NCBI GenBank assembly: GCA_024195265.1
Contig: JAJLRJ010000001.1
Location: 52,036,672 to 52,100,671 of the forward strand
From: Dendrophyllia cribrosa
Lineage: Eukaryota; Cnidaria; Anthozoa; Scleractinia; Dendrophylliidae
DNA length: 64,000 nt
Direction: 5' to 3'
The translations under genes were made by a program, and so were the position numbers. How positions within the stretch are numbered: the stretch's first letter is position 1; the number at the start of each line of letters is the position of its first letter. The notes under the pieces are model-generated. The model saw nothing but the letters and a program-made list of their open reading frames with translations. It was not told the origin of the DNA and ran no database searches. Positions 21,441-33,967 of this stretch are shown in pieces.

Positions 21441-24400
21441 TTAGGAAGAAAGTGGCAGTGAAAAAAGAAGTACGTGAGTAGTGTTAAGTTTTCGCGCTCT
21501 GCTGCTTGAAAAAGCTAAATGTTTAGTCTATATGCTACACTATTGCCTTGCGATACCTTACGACTTTGATGTAAAAAAAAAGAGGGAACAGTAGAAGGTA
21601 ACTTAACACTTCTATACTAAGACTGAAACTACCCGGAAAAGTATCCGATGAAAAACGAAGATTCCATGAAAACGATTCCCGATACTATTGAATTAGATTT
21701 CATCAATCGAACATGTTTTCGTGTTTTCGCAACGCTTCTCTATAAACGTGATAGTTGTAACGTTGTGGCTTTGTACAGCAACAAACGGGTCTTGTAAGCA
21801 TAAACAAACGATACTTTTAATCCATAAGTCGGTTCACTCAAGACTCCTGTACAAGATCGCGAGCACATGTAAAATCTGGCATCCTATTAGATAACAACTA
21901 TCACGTGACGTTACAATAGTAATCGACAAATAACTTGAATCTTTTCACAAATAAGTAAAAATAGGTACTAACGTCTTCTTTTCCAAAGAAGCTATGTAAA
22001 AAAATTTTTAATCAACGAAACTCGATGGAATAGAATTGTTAGATGGGAGACTTATTCTATGGGTTTGGATGTAATCTCAGTCGATTCTCATCAGTCGGAT
22101 GCCTATATTTTTGGGCAGTTTCAATCTTAGTAACGAAATGTTATTTCCATTCTGCCATTCTGCTATTGCCTTTTGTCCTGATAAGACTACACATGTTCTT
22201 TTACGTAGAAATCACACGTTCTTCTCGTCAACTGTATGTAGCATAAAAATCATAGTCTAAATATTTAGCTTTCCCATACTGACTAACAGGAAACCAAAAC
22301 AATAGACAGTACTCGCTGCTCTTCCACCGTCACTTTATTTTTTTTTCTCGTTCCCTTTTTAACCTTTTCTTCACGATCCACAATACTGTTGTATTGTTGA
22401 TATTGTCTTTGTGGAACCCGCAACACACACACACACAGAGAAAAAAAAAACCGGCTGCTCTCCGTGCAAATTTGTCGGGAAAAAAGGACACGATTTTATC
22501 TATTTTAAGCAATTTCGCATATACGTCATTCCTCATATTTATGGATTCCGCGTACGTAGTGGTCACGGAATAGAAGGGCGCTTTAAATTTTTCGTCGTAG
22601 GATGCAAACCATTTCATTTATGTTGAATTTTAAACCCTTTCCATAACATACACAACTAACTAACCGTTTCCACGCAGCGAAGCTTTAGTTTATAAATCTA
22701 AACGGAAATTTAAATATTGCCACCACTGAATATAGAGGGTCTGAGGATATCCTTCAAATTCAACTTTTAGGATTATTTTACCGAAAACTAAAAACAGTAA
22801 TTTTAAAGGTCTTATCGACTGTTGCGACCGACCAGGAACTAAAACGCCACGAAACGCAGGTTGCCGAATCAAAAGATATTCTGTTTATTCGCTGCTGCCA
22901 TGATGCTGGTTTCTCTGCAATGCAAATGCGAGTCCGGGTAAATTTTCACCACAACTGAATTATTCAGCAAAGTGTAACGGTTGAAAGCGGCACCTTGAAA
23001 AACAACTTCAATGTCAGTTTTTCTGGTTTTATAGACCATCTGGAGTCTATAAAGATAACTTTCTGTTACGAAGCAATTTTGAGAAAAGCAGCCTTCGCGG
23101 CAATGGGAACGAAACTCCGCTTAATATGAACATATATTAAAACTGGACTGATCTGAAAAAGTTTTCGGCGCTGCTACTCGGTTTCGTATGTAGTTCCCGC
23201 TTTCTCAACTGATCTTATAATATTTAGAAAATGTTTGACTTTCAACGTTCAGATCAAAGTAAGTAAAAGAAGTCCAAGAATACAATTGGTATTTATACGG
23301 GTAGCCTTTAACGCTTTGGGGAAATTGTTTGTTTAAATTTGCAATTGTCGTTTGTGGGAACTTATTTGTTTTAAACAAGTTTGTCTGTTCAAAGTTAGCA
23401 GGTTATATTATAAACTTGCACGCACGAGAATAAGGTTGAATATGTTCTACTTCTAAAGTTAATTGGAATTATCAGACTTACCTTGTAGAAATGGAACCTT
23501 AAGAATGTAGCCTAAGCCTTAAGCCTTAGCCTTAAGGATGTAGTTTAAACCAGCTAAAACATGTTATTCAAAATATAGTCATCAGCACTTAATTTGAGTT
23601 CCTGTTTCGCACGCTAAACAAACCAATAAAAACGTTGGAAGGTTTTAATGGCAATTTGGTGGTAAAACTTGACAGTTAAACGTCAAGCGTCTTTTTTCAT
23701 TGCGTATTTATAGACCATGCTGGTGACACTACTTAATTAAAAACTACTTATTTCGATAGTTGGTGTCATTATATTTCTGACATTTTATCATATACTCTAC
23801 GGCGTCTTTATTACAGCTGGCTGATAATAAGTTCTTCCTGTCCACATTGTAAATATTATTTTCTTTTTCCGTAGATAAACTTCAGCCATTTCATGTTCTA
23901 CTGAGGCAAAAATAAAGCAATTTCTCTAAGTTTATATTTCAAACCTTTTTTAAGCTATTTTGAAAAAAATAGCTCATTAGCAGGCGCAAAGGTTGGTTTG
24001 TGATGTTAGTATGTTTGTTAGTTTGTTTGTTTGTTTGTTTGTATGTATGTCTTGGGTTATGTCACACCAATCAGATTGCCTCTTGTATGTACACCGTGTA
24101 CTATGTCGCTTCTAAAATGGTATTACTGAAGGTCAAAGAAGGGCACTTGACATGAATTGAAAATCAGCCATCTTGAATCTCCGCGATTGTTGCCGCAAAC
24201 ACTAAAAGTGTAAAGTTTTGAAAATTTGTTGCTTGGGAACTGTTCTCTAATCCCGACTGGCTTGCTAACCTGGCAATATAAAGGACATTTATTCGGAAAT
24301 ACCGCCTATAATGTGCCCTATGCATGAATGGTAGAATGGTCTGCGGGGGATGAGACGTCCAAAAAATGTGGACTGCGGTTACGTTCATAGGTGAGCTTAT

Positions 24401-25737
24401 ACTGAAGTATGAGTATCGTTTTATTGCAAAAACGGCAAGCCGATTTCAAATAATATGATGCGGAACATGAATTGTATGTTTCAAGCCTGGGTTTCAAGAG
24501 ATTACTATTTAAAATTGGATTTTTTTTGTCAGACACGCTGTCTGCACGTGAAAATGTTGAACTTTGTCCTAAAAGAAACTTGTCCGTGATGCATGGAGTT
24601 CAACAGAGAAAATGTAATGCAATTAATCTACAATTTACAGTATGTAAAACGTTTATCTTTCTTTGAATTAATGTGAGCTGATGTGTAGGTTATTAATTGT
24701 ATGCCTCAAGCGATTACTATAAGCGAGAAGCGACTGTATTTTGTATGAGCAGTCACGTTGTGTGCACGTGCAAATATTGAACTTTGTCCTTATAGAAACT
24801 GGTACGTGATGAAATTCAACATGTTTTCGAGAAAACGTAATGTAATTAATTTATATGGTGCGTTAAAAAACGCCTGTTTAAAAAATATTAGTTGCAATTT
24901 ACTAGGAAACAAGCAAAATTCATTTTGGATGCGCTAAGTTTCTGCTGGTCGACATTACAGGAATAGGTGTTTGGTTCCAAATGTTAACCTCAACAATGTT
25001 CGTGTAAGTAATTCAATTAGCTTGTGGTTTTGAGTCGAAAACAATTTAATCTAATTAGTTCTGTTTCTATTTGCACGACTTTTTTGTGGAGAATAAAAAC
25101 AGTTGTTTAAATAATATTAGTTCCAATTTACTAGGAGACTACTTATATTCATTTTTCATGCGTTTAGTTTCTGTGAAAGACTTTTCTGGTTGACATTACA
25201 GAAACAGGTGGTTCAAAGAATTTTCGTGTCACTAATTTCATTAGCTTGTGGTTTGGAGTTGAAAACAATTTAATTTAATTAGTTTGCGTCTTCCAGGCCA
25301 AAGGAACCTTTTCCACGTGTCTTTTGTGAATAATAAAAGAAACCTTTAAAAAAAGGCTAGATACAAATTTCCAGGAAATAATAAGCCTTCAATTTGGATG
25401 CATCAAATTTATGTGCAGGACTTTTCTGGTTGACATTTAATTTAATACACTCATTACTGAAACAAGTTGCTCATTTCACTGGGACCGTAGTTTCGTCAAA
25501 AAATAACTCCGGAAATCCCGTGAAAAAAAGCTAGCCGAGAAACGGGACCCAGTTGGTTATCTCGGTATTTTTTGGGTAGTGGGCGGGCCGGAGGATTTGA
25601 AAAACGTATATCTGCAAGCGGTTATTTGTGCGAGTTAACTTCCGCTGTTTTGTTACTTTCACCATTCCATATCATTTAGGTAATTTTCAAAATAGCTCAT
25701 GCACGCAATGCGTGCCTATGTTTATATAATTACTGAT
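21441..25737. repeat. Noncoding block, U2 copy of 9600-13870
   Basis: No gene recognised. Almost base-identical to the U1 block. It ends where the 1.9-kb insertion begins. Confidence 0.6.
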
Positions 25738-26118
25738 CCTCATCAAATCCTTTTGTTCTCTCTCTGCATTATATCAACGATTGCAGCGTTTTTAAGAGTT
25801 TTGATTCCAAGTGTCTGAGGAAAACGGGGGCGGTCCTTTTTGTTAGCAAGGGAAATTATCAGGGGTAATACCAAACGTGCTAAAACAGACCAAATGCAAT
25901 ATTTTTTGCAGTGTGCACGCTGCAATATTAAAAATATTGCAGCGTGCACACTGCAATATTTTTAATATTGCAGTTAGCCCGTTTTTACCAAGTTTAAGTA
26001 TCCCCCCTGATGATTTCGTTATTAAAAGACGCTAACATTTGTTTAAATTGGAATCCCACTATGTAATGTACAACTGAAGATAAAACTTTCTAAAATAAAT
26101 AAACAGTACACAAGAAAA

Positions 26119-26876
26119 CTATTCCAGGAGATATGTGAATACAAAGATATTCAATTTATTATAAATCGTAACTTGTTTACACCTCATACAAACTTCACTT
26201 GTTTCTGGCTCAATGGATTTTTCCTTTAACCCCTTTTCTTCTTTTTGCTTACTGTACTTATGTTCATCATCTTCCTTAATACATTTTTCTTCATTTACGT
26301 CGACATTAATTCCAACATGTTTTGAAGTCGTTCCCTGCAAGATTTCACTTGCTTTCCTCTTAAGTGTCGATGACGTACATTTATACGCCCTTACCCCATC
26401 AGATGATCGATGGCCAGTGGTTTCTTGAATAATCTGTTCTGGTACACCGTCATCATACAATCGCGCAGCACAACTACCCCGAAGGGAATGATTAGTCTAT
26501 CGAACCCCCCTTATTTCATAATTTTCTTTACCACATTCCCCAAAGTTTCTCTCCCCGTTCCTTTTTTGTAATACCAGGTGTCCCCTTTTGGCCTATGCAA
26601 AGCTCGCAAATAAAACACGTTATCGCTGACTTCCATTGGGACATGAGACATATATTTCTTATACAGTTCAACCGGGCAACGATCTACGTTAGTCAAATTC
26701 TTATATGCCCGAACAACTTTCCTTTTGATACGCAAATGGCCCAATCCCGCATTATTAGTCTTACTTATATCCTCGGTGTACTGCAAAAGTTCTTATATGC
26801 CCGAACAACTTTCCTTTTGATACGCAAATGGCCCAATCCCGCATTATTAGTCTTACTTATATCCTCGGTGTACTGC
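26119..26876 (-). pseudogene. Crypton-type tyrosine recombinase (DUF3504-like), C-terminal remnant
   Basis: Minus-strand reading gives an upstream piece (26786-26511) with CPVELYKKYMSH and a Leu-His-Arg-Pro-Lys...Trp-Tyr segment, and a downstream piece (about 26503-26119) with NHSLRGSCAARLYDDGV, then TGHRSSDGVRAYK. These correspond to the His-x2-Arg box, the second His box and the catalytic Tyr of tyrosine recombinases of the DUF3504/Crypton group, the family domesticated in animal proteins such as QRICH1. The pieces are in different frames with stops between, and a 92-bp duplication disrupts the upstream side, so it is dead here. The catalytic motifs themselves look well kept, which suggests inactivation not long ago. 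Confidence 0.7.
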
Positions 26877-26884
26877 AAAAATTC
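26701..26884. repeat. 92-bp tandem duplication
   Basis: The segment starting TTATATGCCCGAACAACTTT at 26701 is repeated at 26793. The 92-bp period is not a multiple of 3, so it shifts the recombinase frame. Confidence 0.85.
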
Positions 26885-27913
26885 ACTCCCCGAACTACTC
26901 TGCGTTATTAAAATCGCTGATTCGTCTTCCGATGAATCCTCCATGCTTCCAACAAGTGAGCGAGGTACTGAAAAAAATGACTGAGTACTCTGGGTTATAA
27001 AGTATGCAAATTTTTGTGAACATTCTCGTCAACAACAAATAAATTCAATACTAATGTTCACACATAATCATAGTTACATAATCCTCAAAACAACTGAGGA
27101 ATCGAGGGTTATGTAATCGCCACCGCACTGTATAGTGTACGTAGTCACAATAAGTGCTAATTTCATTGTTAGAGCTCAGTATTCAAAATCAATGTAACAG
27201 CCAAAGGGGCGGCTAAAATAGAAGATATAATGTATAGTGATAACAATAGGATTTTATGAGGATGAATTGTCATTATTTAAATAATCTTCACAACAACTGA
27301 GGATTTGAAGGTTACGTAATGGCCACCACACTGTATACGTAGCAACAATAAGTGCTTATTTCATTGTTATAGTTGTATTCAAAATGAATACAACAGCCGA
27401 AGAGGTGGCTAAAATCGAAGATTTTTTTTTTTTTTTTTTTGGCTAAAATCGAAGATACAATGCAGAAAGAGAACAATGGGTTTTGATGAGAAACAGTAAT
27501 TATAACAGATAATTACTTCGGCTCACAGCATTATTAGGTATATTGCAGGCAGCTGCGGGCTGCGCCCTCAGCTGCCTGCAATATACCTAATAATGCTGCG
27601 AGCCTCAGTAATTATCTATTAAATATTGCAGATTTAAATAGAACAATGTCACGTAACGCTGCCGCAACAAAAAAGTCTTTATTTCTCTAGGATGAAACTT
27701 AGCCGCCAATACACAGGACAGAACCAGAAGAGCTCGCGACGGTGTGAGCGGTTCTCGTTTACCTCCAATTTGGAATCTTATGATTTCAAAAAAGAACGCG
27801 GTTGGTGTAAAAGAAAAGCAACTGATTGTATATTGATCCTCGCCTCCTGATTGATCATCGCAGTGTGCTATCAACTTATTAAAGCAGATGAAAAAGCAAC
27901 CTGAAAAAATTCG

Positions 27914-27984
27914 GGTTTAAACGGGATTCGAACCCATGACCTTGCGATACCAGTGCAACGCTTTACCGACTGAGCTACCACGAT
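27914..27984 (-). pseudogene. tRNA-like sequence, minus-strand half of divergent pair (U2)
   Basis: Copy of 14176-14246 with A and B boxes and an unpaired acceptor stem. Confidence 0.6.
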
Positions 27985-28232
27985 ATCCGAAAGTCAATTG
28001 TGAGTTCGTGGTATACCTGGTTTATTTTTTAGTGAAATACATAAATATGAAAAAAAGACAATCATTTATGTGAATTGCGGATGAAACATGAGTGAAATTT
28101 GATCCTCGCATATCTATCCCTATTTCACTCATGTTTCATCCGCAGTTCACACATGATTTTCATACATTCATATTCATGTATTTCACTATCATCGGGTATA
28201 TCACGAACTCACAATTGACTATCTATCCAGGT

Positions 28233-28305
28233 GGCTTGGTAGCTCAGTAGATAGAGCGACCGGTATCGCAATGCAAGATCATGGGTTCGAATACCGTTCA
28301 AGCCT
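28233..28305 (+). pseudogene. tRNA-like sequence, plus-strand half of divergent pair (U2)
   Basis: Copy of 14496-14568: paired acceptor GGCTTGG/TCAAGCC, A and B boxes present, anticodon arm disturbed. Confidence 0.6.
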
Positions 28306-29972
28306 GAACTTTTTTCAGGTTGCCGCTTTTTCTGCGCTCTCTGCGATCCGCAGTTCACATAAATGATTTTCATATATTCATATTCATGATTGTATGTTGA
28401 AGCTCAGGAAATTAACAAAAAAATATATACCGTGTGGCACTAAATTTTTGCGGGTTCTAATTTTTGCGGAGTTTTTCACGATCCGCAAAAAAATAGTTCC
28501 CGCAAAAATGTTCTCCGCAAAAATTTACCCCACTGTCGAAATTACATACAAACATCACTTTTTACGTATTGTAAAATCGTGTCGGTGCCCATTAATATAA
28601 AACTTCTCTTTCGTTCAGATATAATTATAATAGAATGACACTGATAAACGTGTTTCACATCTGCATGTTGCAATTGTTTCACCTGTATTTCGAACCGCAA
28701 AAACTAATTCCCAGCGCCAAAACACAGTCTTTCCGAATTGCAAAAATTAGTTCGCGCAAAACACAAAAAATTGCCCATACGCAAAATTAAACTTCCGCAA
28801 AAATTTAGTGCCACATGGTATTTTAAAGTATTTTTTATTACAAGATTTCTTTTATTTTGAAGCATATCTATATATTTTTATTGCGACCAACGCTTAAAAA
28901 AATCCACTCCTCTAGTACATTACTTTCGTCTGTTGATTCATGCAGAATAATGTCGAAAACTAAACGTGCATAATTTCGCATTCTAAACACGTATTGCAAC
29001 AAATTCGGTGGCTTTTATCTTCCTTGTACTGAAATTACAAGCGATTACTGGGTTAATACTCGTTATATCCTCCCCGATTACGAAAAATAGCGCACAGGCT
29101 CCTCTTACTTTCGGATCGAAACGATTTAAATCTTTGGGCAAACATGGTTAGGTGGACAATTTCCAAAATTTTAGTTAAAGCGTAAAGGATTTGTTGTTAA
29201 CAAATTTGGTTTTGTTTTTATGAAAAGACAGTTAAATTCACATTCGAAAGCTTCAAACTAGTTAGAACGTACTCTTTCATTTAATGTCTTTACATGTGAA
29301 ACGGTGTTCTTAAAAACAAAATTAACCAATGATAAATCAAAGGCTCCTATGAGCCAACCCGTGAATACCAAACGCTCTAAATAAAAGATTCTGCACACCT
29401 TCTGACCCTCCCCTCTTTAACGGCGTTTTGATCCACCAACCTCCACCCCCTGCGTCCAACTCCCCACCCTCCCCTCCTTGCAGCGCCGTCCCCATGGGTA
29501 AGGCAGGTGACCATTACAAATCGCGGCCCTAGTTTTCACCGACCGTCCCCTCTCATTGGCGTTTTGCTTGACCGACCCCCACACACTGCGTCCAAATCCC
29601 CGTCCTCCCCTCCCTTCAACCCCGTCCTCATGGGTAAGGTAAGTGACCATTACATAACTAAGTAACATTCTAAGATATCCAAAAGCCTCCATTGGTTTCC
29701 ACATCGAATGAACCACTTCTCTCATTTAAATACCCTCCAGTCAAACACCCATGGCCATTTAATACACTTTCATTTTCAGTAAAATGAAAGTGTATTAAAT
29801 GCCTCGGGGGTTCATGGGGGACCGTGCAGTTATTTGACGAAAAAAAAACCAACATTTTCTAGGTGCCTAGCGCCTGATTTACCTTTCAGCCTAAAATGCA
29901 TCGGGGGTTTCATGGGGAGGGAATTTGTATTCAGACCATGCAGTTATTTGACGAATAAAATATTTTCTAGTT

Positions 29973-30656
29973 CTCAGGTATATTAAGGCATGGGTCAACA
30001 GTTATTGTCAAAAAAAGGTAGGGGGTGGTCTATCTTTGGAGGCTTTAACCATAAAAACATAAAACTTTGGAATACTGAAGAGTTTGCAAATGCAGTAATT
30101 TTAGCATATAGAAGATATGCAAATTAGTTCACGTGACTTGATACGGCCACAAAAACCAAAATCAAAGATGGGAACAGTTTATGACAACCGTAAATGAACT
30201 TCACTACTACCAGATAAGTCCTAAGAAGAGCAACAAAAGATTTGTGCTTGGCAATTGTTGAATATTTCATTACGTTTGAAAATAAACGGTACTTTGTACT
30301 AGTGCCCAGTCCCCCGTAACAGTTATTTCTTTTTTCCTGCCTTTCTTTTAAATTATCTTAAAGTTGCCAAGCACAGAAATTATGTACCTTGTGGCCTTCA
30401 AATCATAAAGCTGATGGCAGACTCCAGGAAATAGTAAAAAGTGTTCCCATTTTGTGTATAAGATTTTTCAGCTAAAAATAGCCCTGACAAGTCACGTGAT
30501 TTAATTTCCATATTTTCTGCTTACAAAAATGACCACATTTGCAAACTGTTTGTTCTGCCAAAGTTTTTCGTTCTTATGAATAAAGACTCAAAAGATAGAC
30601 CACCCCCTCACTTTTTGTGTGAAATGGCAGGAGACTCATGCCTTAATTTACTTGAG
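29973..30656. mobile_element. MITE interrupting the minisatellite (U3 copy)
   Basis: Same insertion as 16236-16919, duplicated with the unit. Near its right end GAGACTCATG replaces GAGACCCATG of U2. Confidence 0.75.
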
Positions 30657-31628
30657 TTGCCAAGCGCCTGATTTACCTTTCAGCCTAAAATGGCTCGGGG
30701 GGTTCATGGGGAGGGAATTTGTATTCAGACCATGCAGTTATTTGACGAATAAAATATTTTCTAGTTGCCTAGCGCCTGATTTACCTTTCAGCCTAAAATG
30801 CATCGGGGGGTTCATGGGGAGGGAATTTGTATTCAGACCATGCAGTTATTTGACGAATAAAATATTTTCTAGTTGCCTAGCGCCTGATTTACCTTTCAGC
30901 CTAAAATGCATCGGGGGGTTCATGGGGAGGGAATTTGTATTCAGACCATGCAGTTATTTGACGAATAAAATATTTTCTAGTTGCCTAGCGCCTGATTTAC
31001 CTTTCAGCCTAAAATGGCTCGGGGGGTTCATGGGGAGGGAATTTGTATTCAGACCATGCAGTTATTTGACGAATAAAATATTTTCTAGTTGCCTAGCGCC
31101 TGATTTACCTTTCAGCCTAAAATGCATCGGGGGGTTCATGGGAAGGGAATTTGTATTCAGACCATGCAGTTATTTGACGAATAAAATATTTTCTAGTTGC
31201 CTAGCGCCTGATTTACCTTTCAGCCTAAAATGGCTCGGGGGGTTCATGGGGAGGGAATTGGTATTCAGACCATGCAGTTATTTGACGAATAAAATATTTT
31301 CTAGTTGCCTAGCGCCTGATTTACCTTTCAGCCTAAAATGGCTCGGGGGGTTCATGGGGAGGGAATTTGTATTCAGACCATGCAGTTATTTGACGAATAA
31401 AATATTTTCTAGTTGCCTAGCGCCTGATTTACCTTTCAGCCTAAAATGGCTCGGGGGGTTCATGGGGAGGGAATTTGTATTCAGACCATGCAGTTATTTG
31501 ATGAATAAAATATTTTCTAGGTGCCTAGCGCCTGATTTACCTTTTAGCCTAAAATGGCTCGGGGGGTTCATGGGGAGGGAATTTGTATTCAGACCATGCA
31601 GTTATTTGACGAATATAACATTTTCTAG
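30657..31628 (+). repeat. Minisatellite, 9 x 108 bp (U3)
   Basis: Nine units (972 bp), order W C C W C W W W W for the Trp-Leu/Cys-Ile variant site. Compared with U2 one C-type unit has been gained here or lost there. Otherwise the unit-by-unit variants, including single private changes, line up, so the arrays are copies of each other. Confidence 0.9.
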
Positions 31629-32000
31629 GTGCCTGGTTTACCTTTTGGCCTTGATGTTTTGAATTAATCTTACCTCAAGGCAACTAAGTTTACAATAAAT
31701 TCGGCCCTTTGCGTTTCTTTGAAGAAATGAAGTATCCTAGTTTTATAATTTACTCGAAGTAGCTTGTGCTAGCCATGACACCTGTCAATCGACAAAGCAT
31801 ATAGCCCATGCACGCCATCCAAACTGTAGCCAGACTGCAGATAGTGAAATTTCATATTGAGGAAAATGTGTGCGTATTGCACTTAAAGATACACAAAACA
31901 GGAATTGTTAAAACAGACAAAGAAAAGGAGGAGGCAAATTAAGCAGATAGTGCAAATTCAGGTATATTTTACGGTTATAAGGTTGAAATACTCTAAATTA

Positions 32001-32297
32001 CATACAGCTATTTCAATTTAGGTTGTTGGATGATTGCTTCAAGCGTACGCAACGACCGCAAGGTACTTTGGGATTTTTATGAATATGACAAAAGCAAATT
32101 AGAATGCCTCGTCCATACAGCGAAGGCAAACATTTATGGTGCTAACATCCACCTCACTCATCGCACTTACAAACGCAAAAAAAAAAAAAAACGCGAACTT
32201 CAGCTAAGACCAATTTACAACTACCCATAGCAACTTGCGGTCTCGTTGCGTACGCTTGAAGCTCTCGTCCGACAACCTAAATTGAAATAGCTGTATG
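32001..32297. mobile_element. Palindromic MITE, U3 copy
   Basis: Same element and structure as 18156-18452. Confidence 0.75.
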
Positions 32298-32738
32298 TCG
32301 CCATGACATTTTCCGAGCTATACCGTACCTACAACAAAAAAAAACTAATATAAGAAGCATATTGGTCGAAGGACCAATACAAGACAACAGTCACAAACGA
32401 GTATATTTAATATGTAAACTAGTTTTTTCTTTATTTATTTTTACTTTCATCTTTTCTCTATAATTTTATTATTAGGCTGTGACGTCATTTTACTTTATAA
32501 GGGAAAGAGAACACGCAAACTATCCCAGCGAATTACACAGTAGATTGCCGCGTATTACACCTTAGCATCCCATACGCAAATATAAACTAATATAAGAAGG
32601 AAAATTGGTCGAGAAAACGAATAATTATATTTTTAACTATTTTATTCACTTTATTTATTTGTCCTTTTTTCATCTATAATATTATTTTCATCATTTAGTT
32701 GTTATTCGTATTTGTTACTTGTCTTCAGTTTAATTAAT

Positions 32739-33853
32739 TTATTTACTCGTTTTAAATGCACGTGGATTCCGGGTAAGTTCCAGGTCAGGTTCCTCGTTAA
32801 TATTGCAGACACCCCGCCGCCGATTAACTGGTTGAATTTGTGGAACTCTGTTCCTGCGACAGCGGCACAGAAGAACGTCTCTAAAGCCCTTGCGAAAGTT
32901 ACTGTTAAATATCACGTAAATGGCGGGATTTATCGCGCTGTTTGCATGACCCAAAAAGTAGCCCATGAATTGAAGAGTGGCGGGAGGTCCGCAAGGAATG
33001 TTTTCCAAACCAAAGAATATAATAAACTGGGAAATGTACAATGGAAGCCAGCAAATCACAAAAAGAATCACAACTACCAGTAACATTTTTAGAACTTTCT
33101 TCTTGGACTTCTTTGCGCGGAGTTGGTTCTCGGCCGTTTGATTACCAGGAACTTTCCTCACCCATAGTTTGTAAACGACAAAACTGTAAAGTACAGACAT
33201 TATCAGTGGTGGAACTGCATAAAACACAGCACAAATAGAACAATTGTGAAGTCTTTACCGGCATCTTCCTCGAAAACCGGTGTCCAAATTTCAAAGCAGT
33301 ACCTTTCCTGTGTATTCTGATCTACTTCATACACGACCATTTTCTGCGCGTAGAGAAACGGCCAGTTGACTGCGATTCCTACGATCCAGACGGCCGCGAT
33401 CATGCCATATGCTATGTTGAAAGTGATATAGCGTTTTAGGGGGTGCATGATCGCCAGGAAACGGTCAACAGCGATTGCTGTCAAACTCAACACTGAGCTT
33501 GCGATAGAGAGAGCTTGGCTGAAAGGGATGATCTTGCATAAAAAATCTGCCAATACGCCATCAAACAAATCGATACGACGGGTCGCGTACCATTTAATGG
33601 TTAACGGCATGTTGAATGCAGTAATAAGGAGGTCGGCCACTGCCATATTGACTATAAGATAATTTGTGACAGTTCGCATTTGCCTGTTCATAATAACGAC
33701 GCATATAACGAGCACGTTACCGATGAGAGAACCGAACATGATGATGATGTAGGCGATGCACTTGAAAACTTGTTCCGTGGGTGAATCGATGTGATATTCA
33801 TACTGAATAGGAGGGCTTGGAGCAGTTTCATTACTGCTTACGTTCGAGGCCAT
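32739..33853 (-). pseudogene. GPCR C: copy of GPCR B with a 2-nt frameshift in TM5
   Basis: Starting at the ATG at 33853 the reading frame matches GPCR B exactly until Phe-Val-Leu in TM5. There an extra CA (AAACACAGC on the plus strand near 33226-33230, against AAACAGC in U2) shifts the frame; the protein then ends after a few foreign residues. The rest of the receptor (TM5 end to tail, 33227-32739) is intact in another frame and again identical to B. As it stands the product would have TM1-4 plus part of TM5 and could not signal. Since everything else is unchanged, a very recent mutation or an assembly error must both be considered. Confidence 0.8.
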
Positions 33854-33967
33854 TGCCTGAAGGAAGAAACGCCGACACCTTTTCAACGTCTGCTTAGGTA
33901 AATCTAGGGACGATAACGTCAAAACAATTGTTTACAACTTTGTGAGTATATGTATAGGCTTATGATC

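Larger units (their letters stand above)
25738..27623. mobile_element. 1.9-kb insertion carrying a Crypton-like tyrosine recombinase remnant, unique to U2
   Basis: U1 reads straight through this site (TTTATAT then ATTGCAG near 13880); U2 has 1,886 bp between. The two ends share AATTACTGA(T/G)(C/G)CTC in inverted orientation. Near the left is a perfect hairpin (about 25909-25955, arms containing GTGCACGCTGCAATATT), and the right end is a palindrome of about 110 bp (27508-27619, arms containing ATTAGGTATATTGCAGGCAG). Two diverged copies of a roughly 210-bp repeat (about 27055-27420) and a 92-bp tandem duplication (26701-26884) lie inside. The 92-bp duplication breaks the reading frame. Confidence 0.7.
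15203..28939. repeat. Tandem unit U2 (GPCR B unit)
   Basis: The longest unit (13.7 kb). Its first part, to about 21440, is almost identical to 28940-35288 of U3 apart from a single 108-bp repeat copy and two bases in the GPCR gene. Its later part (21441-25737, then 27624-28939) is almost identical to 9600-15202 of U1. It alone contains the 1.9-kb Crypton-like insertion. Confidence 0.9.
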
